The notes below the pieces were generated by a model. That model did no database searches. It saw only the letters and a list, made by a program, of their open reading frames with translations, and had not been told where the DNA came from. Shown here piece after piece: positions 18,447 to 26,732 of a stretch of 64,000 nucleotides of DNA. Source of the DNA: Candidatus Gemmiger excrementigallinarum (GTDB taxonomy: Bacteria; Bacillota; Clostridia; Oscillospirales; Ruminococcaceae); contig DXBP01000002.1 of NCBI GenBank assembly GCA_019116445.1, forward strand, positions 1 through 64,000, given 5' to 3'. Every line of letters starts with the position of its first letter. Position 1 is the stretch's first letter. Position numbers and translations under genes: made by a program.

Positions 18447-19336
18447 GGCAAATAAGAAATTTTCGGGAAGAAGCGCACGCCCTCCCAAAAGCCTTTCCAG
18501 ATCGTTGCAATCCGTGCGAAACGTTGGCCGCGGGTATCACGCAAAACCTGCAGCGTATGCCACAGGTCTTTTGCCAGCAGCCACAGCCAGCCACGAATTC
18601 CCTCCCGCCGATACAAAACCACATCATTTCGATAGAAATAATGGTATCGGCTCCATCGGGACGGTGCATCGGTTGCAATGTTTACCGTTCCGGGATTTTG
18701 CATGGCATGAACCACACGACTGTTCGGAGCAACATAACAGGGCAGTTCCCGGGAAATACGCCGGGTATACTCCCAGTCGTCCGACCAGATAAAAAATTCG
18801 GCAATAGGCAATCCGTATTCCCGGATCACCGCCACAGGAAGAAACAAAGAAACAAAGCTGGCCATCACCGAAGGGATGGTCGCCCCTTCGTAATTTTCCA
18901 GGTCGGTATAGGGAGATTTGCGCTGCCGATTCATGGGCTGATCTGTACCATCCGGTGCCAGTGCGCGACTGGAAAGCCATCCGTAGGAACGCTGCAGTTC
19001 GTGATCCGCCTGCAGCAACTTTTCCAGTGCTTCCGGCTCGGGAATGGTATCATCATCCATCAGCCACAAGGCGTCGTACCCAGCCAACGCTGCCTCCCGC
19101 ACACCGTAGGCAAAGCCACCGGCACCGCCCAGATTGCGGCCCGTATTCCGGTAAATCAAATTCGGCAGATTCATTCCGCGAACTGCCGCTTCCGTTCCGT
19201 CTGTGCTGGCATTATCAATGACCCAAATGGCAGCAAGGGCCGCTGTTTGCGCATCCAATGCCTGCAAGCATTGCTGCAACAACGGCAATCGATTGTAGGT
19301 GACCACCACCGCAGCCACGTGCATCGGTTCAATCAT
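18443..19336 (-). CDS. Family 2 glycosyltransferase, GlfT2/rhamnosyl-like
   Basis: GT-A transferase. AAVVVTYNRLPLLQQC starts the fold; VIDNASTDGT binds the nucleotide; NLGGAGGFAYGVR and LWLMDDDTIP are typical of the branch containing galactofuranosyl and rhamnosyl transferases. Residues near 190 read FIWSDDWEY, matching the FxxxDDxE acidic site of that branch. 297 residues; a later ATG four codons in (MHVAAVVVTYN) is an equally good start. It overlaps the DUF4422 gene upstream by 8 bases. Confidence 0.88.
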   Translation of the reverse strand: MIEPMHVAAVVVTYNRLPLLQQCLQALDAQTAALAAIWVIDNASTDGTEAAVRGMNLPNLIYRNTGRNLGGAGGFAYGVREAALAGYDALWLMDDDTIPEPEALEKLLQADHELQRSYGWLSSRALAPDGTDQPMNRQRKSPYTDLENYEGATIPSVMASFVSLFLPVAVIREYGLPIAEFFIWSDDWEYTRRISRELPCYVAPNSRVVHAMQNPGTVNIATDAPSRWSRYHYFYRNDVVLYRREGIRGWLWLLAKDLWHTLQVLRDTRGQRFARIATIWKGFWEGVRFFPKISYLP

Positions 19337-20099
19337 GATTATTCGGGAAGAACTTCCGCTTTACAAACGAAAAGCCCTTATGCAACCAATTTTGATGTTC
19401 CATATATACAAGATCCAGTTCTTCGTAGCTGATATTATTGGTCATGAGCCATGCGTCCAGCAGACGTTCGCTCACAAAACCAAACACGCGCTTGTCATTA
19501 TCGGAATACCCGGTCATATCCAACTCTCGTTCCAGTTCAAACAAAATATCAAAAAGCCAGGTACAGTAATGGCACAACAACTCCCGCTTCATTACAAACA
19601 TATTGAAGTGATGGCCGTGAGTTTTGGACATATACAGGTCATACGCAGGCAGATATTCAGGGCACTTTCGTTCAATAATCGACCGCGTTACCGCCAGATC
19701 CTGCTTATGATGTGCGTGGATATACTGCGTGTAATTGGTTTCAATAAAATAGTGGCGCTCTTTTGGCAGTACCACGTTGGTGGTAGCCAAAATGGTTCCC
19801 AGTTCTTCATGCCCGATCACACGCTCTTTTTTCGGCGCGAAAATGCTCTTCCGGCGGCTGCCGAAATAGCGGCGGTAATGAACAATGCCGATATAATCGG
19901 AGTCAATATTATGGGCAGCCCAATAAAGGCCGGTCAGTTCGCAAAAGTTCGCATTGCGTTCCGATATATTTTCGCCCGTATCATCCCCGATGTATCCTAT
20001 CGCAGGGTGAACGGCATGCCCCATCTGAACCGGAAGATACATCGGATCATCCGGCACCCAGTATGGTTTATGCGTAGCAATGATTATGGTCGTCTGCAA
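19329..20099 (-). CDS. DUF4422 family protein, probable glycosyltransferase
   Basis: First gene of the polysaccharide operon. It belongs to the DUF4422 family (capsule and exopolysaccharide clusters), shown by TIIIATHKPYWVP at the N-terminus, the IVHYRRYF block and GHHFNMFVM. Family members are suspected glycosyltransferases; function here is inferred from context. The track begins at a GTG at 20129 with a poorly placed ribosome site; a TTG at 20099 has GGGGAG six bases upstream and begins the protein at LQTTIIIATHK, which fits the family better. About 256 residues. Confidence 0.83.
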   Translation of the reverse strand: MQTTIIIATHKPYWVPDDPMYLPVQMGHAVHPAIGYIGDDTGENISERNANFCELTGLYWAAHNIDSDYIGIVHYRRYFGSRRKSIFAPKKERVIGHEELGTILATTNVVLPKERHYFIETNYTQYIHAHHKQDLAVTRSIIERKCPEYLPAYDLYMSKTHGHHFNMFVMKRELLCHYCTWLFDILFELERELDMTGYSDNDKRVFGFVSERLLDAWLMTNNISYEELDLVYMEHQNWLHKGFSFVKRKFFPNNHD

Positions 20100-20190
20100 A
20101 GTGGTCTCCCCGCTTCGTTTTGGCTGCACACAAATGTCACTTCACCTGTGCCGCCTGGCTTTTCACTATACTTGGCTATACATAAAATTT

Positions 20191-20218
20191 AGTATAGCGC
20201 TTTTTCGTCAGAATACAA
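20191..20218 (-). promoter_or_regulatory. Promoter of the polysaccharide operon
   Basis: Minus strand TTGTAT (20213-20218), 16-base spacer, TATACT (20191-20196), about 90 bases before the first gene. The leader contains a second TATAG-rich repeat (GTATAGCCAAGTATAG) just downstream. Confidence 0.65.
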
Positions 20219-20238
20219 GTTACAGAACGGTAACCGCC

Positions 20239-22128
20239 TTATTCTCCGTCTGCCTCAAACTGCTCCTGTTCTTCGGCCAGTCGTTCCCACTCATCGTACA
20301 ACTCCTGCTGATGAAACCGCGTATCATCCAGTTCATCACATTTATCGCGCAGCAGCAGATGGTCCCGCAGTACCTGCGGGTCATTGATTTCATTTTCCAG
20401 CTCCACAATATGTGCGCCCAGTTCTTCAATTTCAGTTTCTACTGCTTTTAACCGGGCCCGTACCTCTGCCCTGCGTCTGCGCTGTTCTTTGCCGTAAGTC
20501 TGGCGCTTTACTGATTCTTCGGGTTTGCTTTTTTCATTCGCCGATGCGGTGTTGCGGTTTTTGAGAGCCTCAAAATTGGCGTAAAAAGTTGCCTTGCCTT
20601 CTTCCAGGTACAAAATCGGGCACCCAAGCGACTGCATCAAATACCGGTCATGGGTTACCAGCAGCAATGTACCTGTGTAGGCCACCAACGCTTGCGTCAG
20701 GCTTTCCCGCATATAAATGTCCAGATGGTTGGTAGGTTCGTCCAGGAACATAAGATTCGGACGTTCCAGCGCCAGCTCCGAAAAGCGAAGCCGAGCCAGT
20801 TCTCCACCGGACAGCTGTGCACAATCTTTAAATACGTCTTCTCCTCGATAGCCGAATCGCGCCAGATGACTGCGCACTTCCAATTCCGTAAAGCGCGGAT
20901 ATTGATTCCAGATAGCATCTATGACCCGACCGGCGCGCCGAGCCTGCTGCTGTGTGAAGACACCTGGTTTGGCACCACTGCCCAGTCGAACCATTCCTCC
21001 GCTGGGGCGCCGCTTGCCATCCAGCACCTGCAGAAGGGTAGATTTGCCTGTGCCATTGGGGCCCGCGATAATCAGCTTATCTCCCCGATGCACCGTGTAA
21101 TCCAACCCGTCAATCAGTGTGCGTTCCCCGATGCGAACTGTAAGATTTTTCATAATCACCAATTCGTCATACGGCTCAATATCATAGGTAAAGCGGAAAT
21201 TTAATTCCCATGCTTCTGCAGACGGTGCCTCCACGATCTCCAGCTTTTCGAGCTGCTTGCGGCGACTTTGTGCCATTTTGGTTGTAGAGGCACGAACCAG
21301 GTTGCGATCAATATAGTCCTGCAGCTTTGCCGCCTTCTCTACAGCGGCATCATGCATTTTTTGTTGGCGCTCGTCTGCCGCCTGCCGCTGCGGGAGATAG
21401 GCTGAGTAATTGCCCCGATACGTATTGATTGTTTTCCCACGCAATTCCCAGATTCTGGTACACACCGCATCCAGAAAATACCGGTCGTGGCTGACAACCA
21501 GAACCGCACCGCGATACGATTTGAGATATTCCTCCAACCAGTCCATTGTTTCAATGTCCAGATGGTTGGTAGGTTCGTCCAGAATCAAAAGATCGGGCCG
21601 CTCCAGCAGCAGCCGCGCCAAACGCAAACGGGTTTGTTCTCCTCCAGAAAGCACACCGGCAGGCTTTTGCCAGGTTTCGGCAGGGAATCCCATGCCGTTA
21701 AGCACCTTCTTGATCTGGGTATCCATCTGGTAAGCATCCATGGCATCAATCACCGCGTTACAATGGTTGATATCCTCCTGGATGCGCTGATTCTCCGGGT
21801 GCACCGCCAGTTCTTTCTGAAGCGTTTCCAAACGTTCCATTGCTGTCAGGGCGGGGGCAAAAGCCAGTCGCATAGTCCCATAGACATCCAAAGACGGGTC
21901 CAGATGCGCATTTTGTTCCAGATATCCGCAGGTGACACCGTTACCAAAGGCAGCAGTACCGGCGTCCGGCAGACTTTCACCGTATAAAATCCGCAAAAGC
22001 GTAGTCTTTCCGGTTCCGTTTGCGCCAATGATTCCAATCCTGTCGCCGCGCTCCACGCCAGCATTCACATCCTGGAGAACTTCATGTTCACCAAAGCTTT
22101 TTCCCAATTGTTGCAGTTCCAGCAGCAT
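20239..22128 (-). CDS. ABC-F family ATPase
   Basis: Soluble protein with two ABC ATPase domains and no membrane segments, acting on ribosomes. Domain 1: GANGTGKTTLL, LSGGEQTRLRLA, DEPTNHLDIE. Linker with basic helices. Domain 2: GPNGTGKSTLL, LSGGELARLRFS, DEPTNHLD. A C-terminal helical hairpin (RQTYGKEQRRRRAEV onward) resembles Uup/YdiF/YfmR types, which relieve ribosome stalling; antibiotic-resistance ABC-F proteins are related, so a protective role is possible but unproven. Start moved to the ATG at 22128 (GGAAGGAACC upstream), giving 629 residues. A terminator hairpin lies just before it with no promoter between. Confidence 0.9.
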   Translation of the reverse strand: MLLELQQLGKSFGEHEVLQDVNAGVERGDRIGIIGANGTGKTTLLRILYGESLPDAGTAAFGNGVTCGYLEQNAHLDPSLDVYGTMRLAFAPALTAMERLETLQKELAVHPENQRIQEDINHCNAVIDAMDAYQMDTQIKKVLNGMGFPAETWQKPAGVLSGGEQTRLRLARLLLERPDLLILDEPTNHLDIETMDWLEEYLKSYRGAVLVVSHDRYFLDAVCTRIWELRGKTINTYRGNYSAYLPQRQAADERQQKMHDAAVEKAAKLQDYIDRNLVRASTTKMAQSRRKQLEKLEIVEAPSAEAWELNFRFTYDIEPYDELVIMKNLTVRIGERTLIDGLDYTVHRGDKLIIAGPNGTGKSTLLQVLDGKRRPSGGMVRLGSGAKPGVFTQQQARRAGRVIDAIWNQYPRFTELEVRSHLARFGYRGEDVFKDCAQLSGGELARLRFSELALERPNLMFLDEPTNHLDIYMRESLTQALVAYTGTLLLVTHDRYLMQSLGCPILYLEEGKATFYANFEALKNRNTASANEKSKPEESVKRQTYGKEQRRRRAEVRARLKAVETEIEELGAHIVELENEINDPQVLRDHLLLRDKCDELDDTRFHQQELYDEWERLAEEQEQFEADGE

Positions 22129-22156
22129 AACGGTTCCTTCCCCATTCCCTCTCCCA

Positions 22157-22190
22157 AAAGATGCCGCTGCCTTATTGAAAAGCAGCGGCA
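22157..22190 (-). terminator. Terminator/attenuator between yjjG-like and ABC-F genes
   Basis: Minus strand TGCCGCTGC pairs perfectly with GCAGCGGCA around an 11-base loop, followed by TCTTTT. Only 29 bases separate it from the ABC-F start, so readthrough probably sets ABC-F expression. A second small hairpin (CAGCC-ACG-GGCTG) precedes it. Confidence 0.7.
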
Positions 22191-22222
22191 CACAGCCCGT
22201 GGCTGCCCCCGTTCAGGGCCGC

Positions 22223-22972
22223 TCAGGCTTCGTTGCTGTGGCGGCGGTTGCGCACACCGATATTTTCCAGTTCTTCGGGTTCCATAACAATCTTGTACAG
22301 TTCCTCATAGGAATGGATCTCGTACTTGGGGTGGATATCTGTTACATTTTCTTCGTTTTTGAAATTGACCCAACAGGTATCCACGCCGGCATTTTGACCG
22401 CCTTTGATGTCGGCCAGAAGATCATCCCCCACCATCAGAACGCGGCTCCGGTTGGAAATTCCCAAGTCTTTGAGTACATGCTCAAACAGTTTGGCAGAAG
22501 GTTTGGCCGCACCGACTTTTTCGGAAATATAAATACCATCCATGTATTTTTCCACACCGGAATCCCGGATCCGTGCCTGCTGAACCATAGCCGCACCATT
22601 GGATACCGTTGCCAATGTTGCCACTTCCCCCAGTTCCTCCAGCGCATTCAGCGCGCCCGGGATCAGATCCGAATGTGTGGCAAGCAATTCTTCGTAGCGG
22701 TCATTCATGGCATGGCTCTTCCCATTATCCGGCAAGTCCATCGCCTGCAAAAAACGCAAAAACCGCGTCTGAAACAGCTTGGCCTTGTTGAGTTTTCCCT
22801 TTGCCAAAGCATCCCACAGTTCCCGGTTCACTTTGTGATAAACTTCGCAGGCGTGCCCATCATGCGGCAGATCATATTCTGCCAACATCTCTGTCAAAGC
22901 TTGCCGCTCTGCCGCATCGAAATCCAATAATGTGTTATCTACATCCAGCAAAACGCATGTGTAAATCGCCAT
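22223..22972 (-). CDS. HAD hydrolase, YjjG-type noncanonical pyrimidine nucleotidase
   Basis: Cytoplasmic HAD phosphatase that probably removes phosphate from damaged or unusual pyrimidine nucleotides. LLDVDNTLLDF is motif I with both catalytic aspartates, TVSNGAA motif II, AAKPSAKLFEH motif III, and MVGDDLLADIKGG motif IV; the large helical cap between I and II is typical of the YjjG subgroup. 249 residues. AGAGGA ribosome site. It follows the SGNH-fold gene by 72 bases without a clear promoter and ends at a terminator. Confidence 0.86.
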   Translation of the reverse strand: MAIYTCVLLDVDNTLLDFDAAERQALTEMLAEYDLPHDGHACEVYHKVNRELWDALAKGKLNKAKLFQTRFLRFLQAMDLPDNGKSHAMNDRYEELLATHSDLIPGALNALEELGEVATLATVSNGAAMVQQARIRDSGVEKYMDGIYISEKVGAAKPSAKLFEHVLKDLGISNRSRVLMVGDDLLADIKGGQNAGVDTCWVNFKNEENVTDIHPKYEIHSYEELYKIVMEPEELENIGVRNRRHSNEA

Positions 22973-23044
22973 TCTCGTCTTATTCCTCTCGCTCAGTTCG
23001 CGCTGCTCTGTTTTACGCAGGCAATACCATGGTCAAAAGTATCA

Positions 23045-24730
23045 TCAGCCTTCCTGCTTCGTGGAGTCTGACGAAGGTGCCGGGGACGCCGTGGGCGTAG
23101 GCACCGGCGTAGGTGCCGCCGAAACCTTCAATTCAAAAACCGCCTCTGCGCCGTTGTTGCTCGCACGGATATGATAGGTTCCCTCCTGGTTGGCCGTAAA
23201 GGTCACCTGATCACCCGTAGCTTGCCAGGAAGTTTCATCGCAGCGCCAGGTCACATCCCCCTGCTTGTTCTGCACATTGGCATTAAGCGTGGTGCTGCCT
23301 CCCGCAGTAATGGTACTGGTACCACTGATGCTGATTGCCGTCGGGTCCGACTGAACCGTTACCGTGATTTGAGCAGAAGAGAACGTACCGTTGATCTCAA
23401 TGCCGGCACGTACAACATAGCTGCCTGCTTCGCTGGGCGTGAAGGTAAACGTACCGCCGTTTTGCTCCAGTTCGTCATTAACCGACCATTGTACATTGCT
23501 ATTGTCGTAGCTCTTACCGCCCAGTTTCACTGTTGCGGTGATGGAAATGGATTCCCCTTTTTTGATGGTAGAATCTCCACGGTCCAATGTAAGCTCTACA
23601 CGCGCATCATTAAACATGGCCGTCACGGAAATATCTTTTTTTACAACATCATAGCGCGTAGCATCGGTCACACCATCGCTCCATTTATAGAAGGTGTACC
23701 CCTCCGCAGGCACCGCTGTCACGCTGACCTGGGCACCCGATTCCGCCTGGATTTCCAAGCTGGTAACACCGGTTTTACCATTTCCCGTCAAGGTTCCCTT
23801 GGCCGAATCCTCTACCGCATAATTGGCCGTGAATTTAGTCGGCGTGGCGGAGGGCGTGGGTGACGCGCTGCTTCCGGAAGCAGCCTGTGCCGCACGCTTG
23901 GGAATATCATCCGTATCCGGACGGGTGTCATCTGTCTGGTACGCATGGGATTTTACATATTCCAGAACGGCATTGGCTCCCGCCGCGTTCAGGGTTCCTG
24001 CCGAAGTGTCTACATAGCTGGCTTCTGCATAGCCTTTGCTGTCCTTGAGTACCTCGGAAAGATTCAGATACTTATACCCTATTTCATTACAGGCTTCTGC
24101 AATGGCCTGGTTGAACTGGTCGATAAGGGTCTGGGTTTGCGCGGCATTCTCGCTGTCCTTCACAACCGGCTGAATGGCACAGGCAATCAAATCACAGTAG
24201 GAATAAGAGTTCTTGATGTTCTGCAGGGCCTGTTTGTAATCGTTCATGAATTCATCAACGGTAACAGATCCATCCACATCATTGCTGCCGATCATAACAT
24301 ATACGCGGCGCGCCTTCATCTTGGCAATTGCCTGCGGAATGGTATACGTATTCGCATCGTCCTCAAATGCAACGCAGCTTTCCTTCAGGAAATTGGAGAT
24401 TTTCAAATCTTCCTTGCCCGCATATTGGTCCAAAGTAATACGTCCATCCTTTTGCAGCGCCAAAGCTGTACGATCGCCCACAAACAGGCTGGATGTAATG
24501 TAAGAATCATCTGCGGAAGCATCTTTCAAAACCGCTTCCAAGCTGGTATCCACAGGATAAAGATCCGGATCGTAAGAGTCATTTGCGCCAAACAAGTTCA
24601 GGCTTTGAGGCAGAATCCACGCCAAAACAAAACTGATAACCACCGCCAGTACGCACGCAGCCAGCACAATACAGGCTTTGCGTTGAATCGGGCTAAGGCC
24701 GGACGCGACACGGGATTGTTTACGGCTCAT
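23045..24730 (-). CDS. Membrane-anchored SGNH-fold protein with InlB-like and Ig-like repeats
   Basis: Predicted extracellular protein of 561 residues from the ATG at 24730 (AGGAGG 12 bases upstream). A basic start and one membrane helix (ACIVLAACVLAVVISFVLAW) anchor it. Residues 70-245 have an SGNH/GDSL hydrolase fold: FVGDRTALAL at block I, VYVMIGSND at block III, VDTSAGTLNAAG where the DxxH block V should be. The nucleophile Ser of GDSRT is missing and the catalytic His is absent, so it is probably not a hydrolase. A TPSATPT linker is followed by a divergent InlB B-repeat-like domain (EGYTFYKWSDG), two Ig-like beta domains and a Pro/Thr-rich C-terminus. Role: perhaps glycan binding at the wall. 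Confidence 0.8.
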   Translation of the reverse strand: MSRKQSRVASGLSPIQRKACIVLAACVLAVVISFVLAWILPQSLNLFGANDSYDPDLYPVDTSLEAVLKDASADDSYITSSLFVGDRTALALQKDGRITLDQYAGKEDLKISNFLKESCVAFEDDANTYTIPQAIAKMKARRVYVMIGSNDVDGSVTVDEFMNDYKQALQNIKNSYSYCDLIACAIQPVVKDSENAAQTQTLIDQFNQAIAEACNEIGYKYLNLSEVLKDSKGYAEASYVDTSAGTLNAAGANAVLEYVKSHAYQTDDTRPDTDDIPKRAAQAASGSSASPTPSATPTKFTANYAVEDSAKGTLTGNGKTGVTSLEIQAESGAQVSVTAVPAEGYTFYKWSDGVTDATRYDVVKKDISVTAMFNDARVELTLDRGDSTIKKGESISITATVKLGGKSYDNSNVQWSVNDELEQNGGTFTFTPSEAGSYVVRAGIEINGTFSSAQITVTVQSDPTAISISGTSTITAGGSTTLNANVQNKQGDVTWRCDETSWQATGDQVTFTANQEGTYHIRASNNGAEAVFELKVSAAPTPVPTPTASPAPSSDSTKQEG

Positions 24731-24801
24731 GGGTAACAGTGACCTCCTTGGTTGCAGCATGGGGTACGGCAAGCCATATCCCACCTAGTATAAACGAAAT
24801 C

Positions 24802-24810
24802 ATTATAGCA
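24802..24810 (-). promoter_or_regulatory. Extended -10 promoter of the SGNH-fold gene
   Basis: Minus strand TGC-TATAAT in an AT-rich region about 75 bases before the start codon; the -35 region (ATTCAA) is weak, as usual for extended -10 promoters. Confidence 0.65.
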
Positions 24811-24869
24811 TAAAATCAGCCTTTTGAATACACATTTTCCAAAAATGTAACGTATTACAAAAACATTAC

Positions 24870-24896
24870 AAAAAAAGGCCGGCTGTCCAGCCGGTC
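24870..24896 (-). terminator. Terminator of the ABC importer operon
   Basis: Minus strand GACCGGCT pairs with AGCCGGCC (one mismatch) around a short loop, followed by seven T; 12 bases after the ATPase gene stop. Confidence 0.88.
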
Positions 24897-24907
24897 TTTG
24901 TCATTTA

Positions 24908-25702
24908 TCAGGACAGAAGCATTCGGTCATTGGCAAAGTCGCCATCACTCACCTGTTCAAACCGCTTCAAAAGATCACTTACCTGCAAATTCGCCTTTTC
25001 CTCATCACGGACATCGTAGATCACACGACCTTCATACATCATGATCAGCCGATTCCCGTATCGGATGGCATCCTTCATGTTGTGCGTAATCATCAGTGTT
25101 GTAAGATGATTTTCATGGACAATTTTATCCGACAACGCCAGAACTTTTGCGGCGGTTTTCGGGTCCAGTGCCGCAGTATGCTCGTCCAAGAGCAGAAGCC
25201 GCGGCTTTTTCAGCGTTGCCATCAACAGCGTAACGGCCTGCCGCTGCCCGCCGGAAAGAAGTCCCACCTTGGTGGTCATACGGCTTTCCAACCCCAGATC
25301 CAGCGTTTTCAAAAGCTGATAATATTCTTCATGCTCTTTTTTGGTTATCCCCGTTCGAAGCGTTCTGGCCATCCCGCGCCGGGCTGCCAGCGCAAGGTTT
25401 TCATCGATCCCCATGGTGGCTGCCGTTCCCATCATCGGATCCTGAAAAACACGGCCGATATATTTTGCACGCTGATGCTCCGACAGGCGGGTCACATCTT
25501 TCCCATCGATGATGATTTTTCCCATATCAATGGGCCATACACCGGCCACAGCGTTCAGCATCGTAGACTTACCAGCGCCGTTACCGCCAATCACCGTAAC
25601 GAAATCCCCGTCTTCCAATTTCAAATCCAAACCGTTGAGAGCCACTTTTTCGTTTACCGTGCCAGCGTTGAAGGTCTTATAGACATTTTTGATTTCAAGC
25701 AT
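24908..25702 (-). CDS. ABC transporter ATP-binding protein (TrpZ-like)
   Basis: Energises the importer formed with the two upstream genes. Walker A IGGNGAGKST, signature LLSGGQRQAVTLL, Walker B LLLLDEHTAALDP, H-loop MITHNMKDA. Glu-His instead of the usual Glu-Pro after Walker B is a feature seen in this ATPase branch (COG1101). 264 residues. It overlaps the permease gene by 8 bases, indicating translational coupling. Substrate is discussed under the binding protein. Confidence 0.9.
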   Translation of the reverse strand: MLEIKNVYKTFNAGTVNEKVALNGLDLKLEDGDFVTVIGGNGAGKSTMLNAVAGVWPIDMGKIIIDGKDVTRLSEHQRAKYIGRVFQDPMMGTAATMGIDENLALAARRGMARTLRTGITKKEHEEYYQLLKTLDLGLESRMTTKVGLLSGGQRQAVTLLMATLKKPRLLLLDEHTAALDPKTAAKVLALSDKIVHENHLTTLMITHNMKDAIRYGNRLIMMYEGRVIYDVRDEEKANLQVSDLLKRFEQVSDGDFANDRMLLS

Positions 25703-26642
25703 TGTTTTTGTCCCCCTTCTTCACGGTTGGCTTGGTAAAATAGCGGCTCTTCCAGTAAGGAACCGTCAGGAACACCGCAACGACCAGCGCAGTGAGCAGC
25801 TTCAGGTCATCGGTAGACAGTCCCAGACGCAGTACAAAAGTCATAACCATATAATAGATAATCGCACCAATCACGGCTGCAATCAGTTTCAGCGCAAAGT
25901 TGCGGAACACCTTGCCGAAAATCACTTCTCCGATAATCACAGCCGCCAGCCCGATAACGATAGCACCGCGGCCCATATTGATATCAGAAAATCCCTGGTA
26001 TTGTGCCAGAAGTCCGCCGGACAGCGCCACAAGTCCATTGGAAATCATAAGTCCCAGAACCTTGGCAAAGCTGGTATTGATTCCCTGCGCACGGGCCATG
26101 TTCTGATTGGCACCAGTAGCGCGAAGCGAACATCCGAGCTCCGTGCCAAAGAACCAATAAAGCACCGCTACCAGAACGCCGCAGAATATCACAAGGGTCA
26201 GCAAGGGGTTATTCAACGCCGCATCCCGTACATAACGGGCCGATACCAGCAAATTGTACTTATCAACACTGACCGGAAGGTTGGCCTTACCGCCGCCTGT
26301 ACCAGTGCCCATGATTCGCAAGTTTACAGAATACAAAGCCAGCTGTGTAAGAATGCCGGACAAAATGGCCGGAATCCCGCACGCCGTATGGAACAGACCT
26401 GTCACCATACCTGCCAGCATACCGGCGAGTGTGGCCGCCAAAAGAGCAAAACCTACCGGGACTCCGTTCAATACCAGAACAACGCAAACAGCTCCTCCGG
26501 TTCCCAATGAACCATCCACTGTCAAATCAGCAATATCCAGAACTCGGTAGGTAATGTACACACCGATTGCCATAATGCCCCAAATCAAGCCCTGTGCCAC
26601 AGCACCGGGCATAGAATTGAGAAGTGAAACCAGAAATTCCAT
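25695..26642 (-). CDS. ABC transporter permease (TrpY-like)
   Basis: Integral membrane protein with about eight to nine hydrophobic segments and small-residue-rich helices, of the COG4120 family related to branched-chain amino-acid permeases. It starts MEFLVSLLNSMPGAVAQGLIWGIMAIGVYITYRVLDIA in pattern, where DLTVDGSLGTGGA follows the second helix. 315 residues; the basic C-terminus (KPTVKKGDKNNA) faces the cytoplasm. ATG with GGAGG 11 bases upstream. Only one permease gene is present, so it presumably works as a homodimer. Confidence 0.88.
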   Translation of the reverse strand: MEFLVSLLNSMPGAVAQGLIWGIMAIGVYITYRVLDIADLTVDGSLGTGGAVCVVLVLNGVPVGFALLAATLAGMLAGMVTGLFHTACGIPAILSGILTQLALYSVNLRIMGTGTGGGKANLPVSVDKYNLLVSARYVRDAALNNPLLTLVIFCGVLVAVLYWFFGTELGCSLRATGANQNMARAQGINTSFAKVLGLMISNGLVALSGGLLAQYQGFSDINMGRGAIVIGLAAVIIGEVIFGKVFRNFALKLIAAVIGAIIYYMVMTFVLRLGLSTDDLKLLTALVVAVFLTVPYWKSRYFTKPTVKKGDKNNA

Positions 26643-26680
26643 CCGAAAGCCATCCTCCGTCCGCTGTATTTTTTAGCGCC

Positions 26681-26719
26681 AAAACAGCGGAGAAAGGGCG
26701 CAGGCCCTTTCCCCGCTGT
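26681..26719 (-). terminator. Hairpin between binding-protein and permease genes
   Basis: A 16-bp minus-strand stem (ACAGCGGGGAAAGGGC with GCCCTTTCTCCGCTGT, one G-U) with a 4-base loop, then TTTT. It is 13 bases after the binding-protein stop. Such partial terminators or 3' stabilisers let the binding protein be made in excess of the membrane parts. Confidence 0.75.
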
Positions 26720-26732
26720 CACTAAGTCCCTT

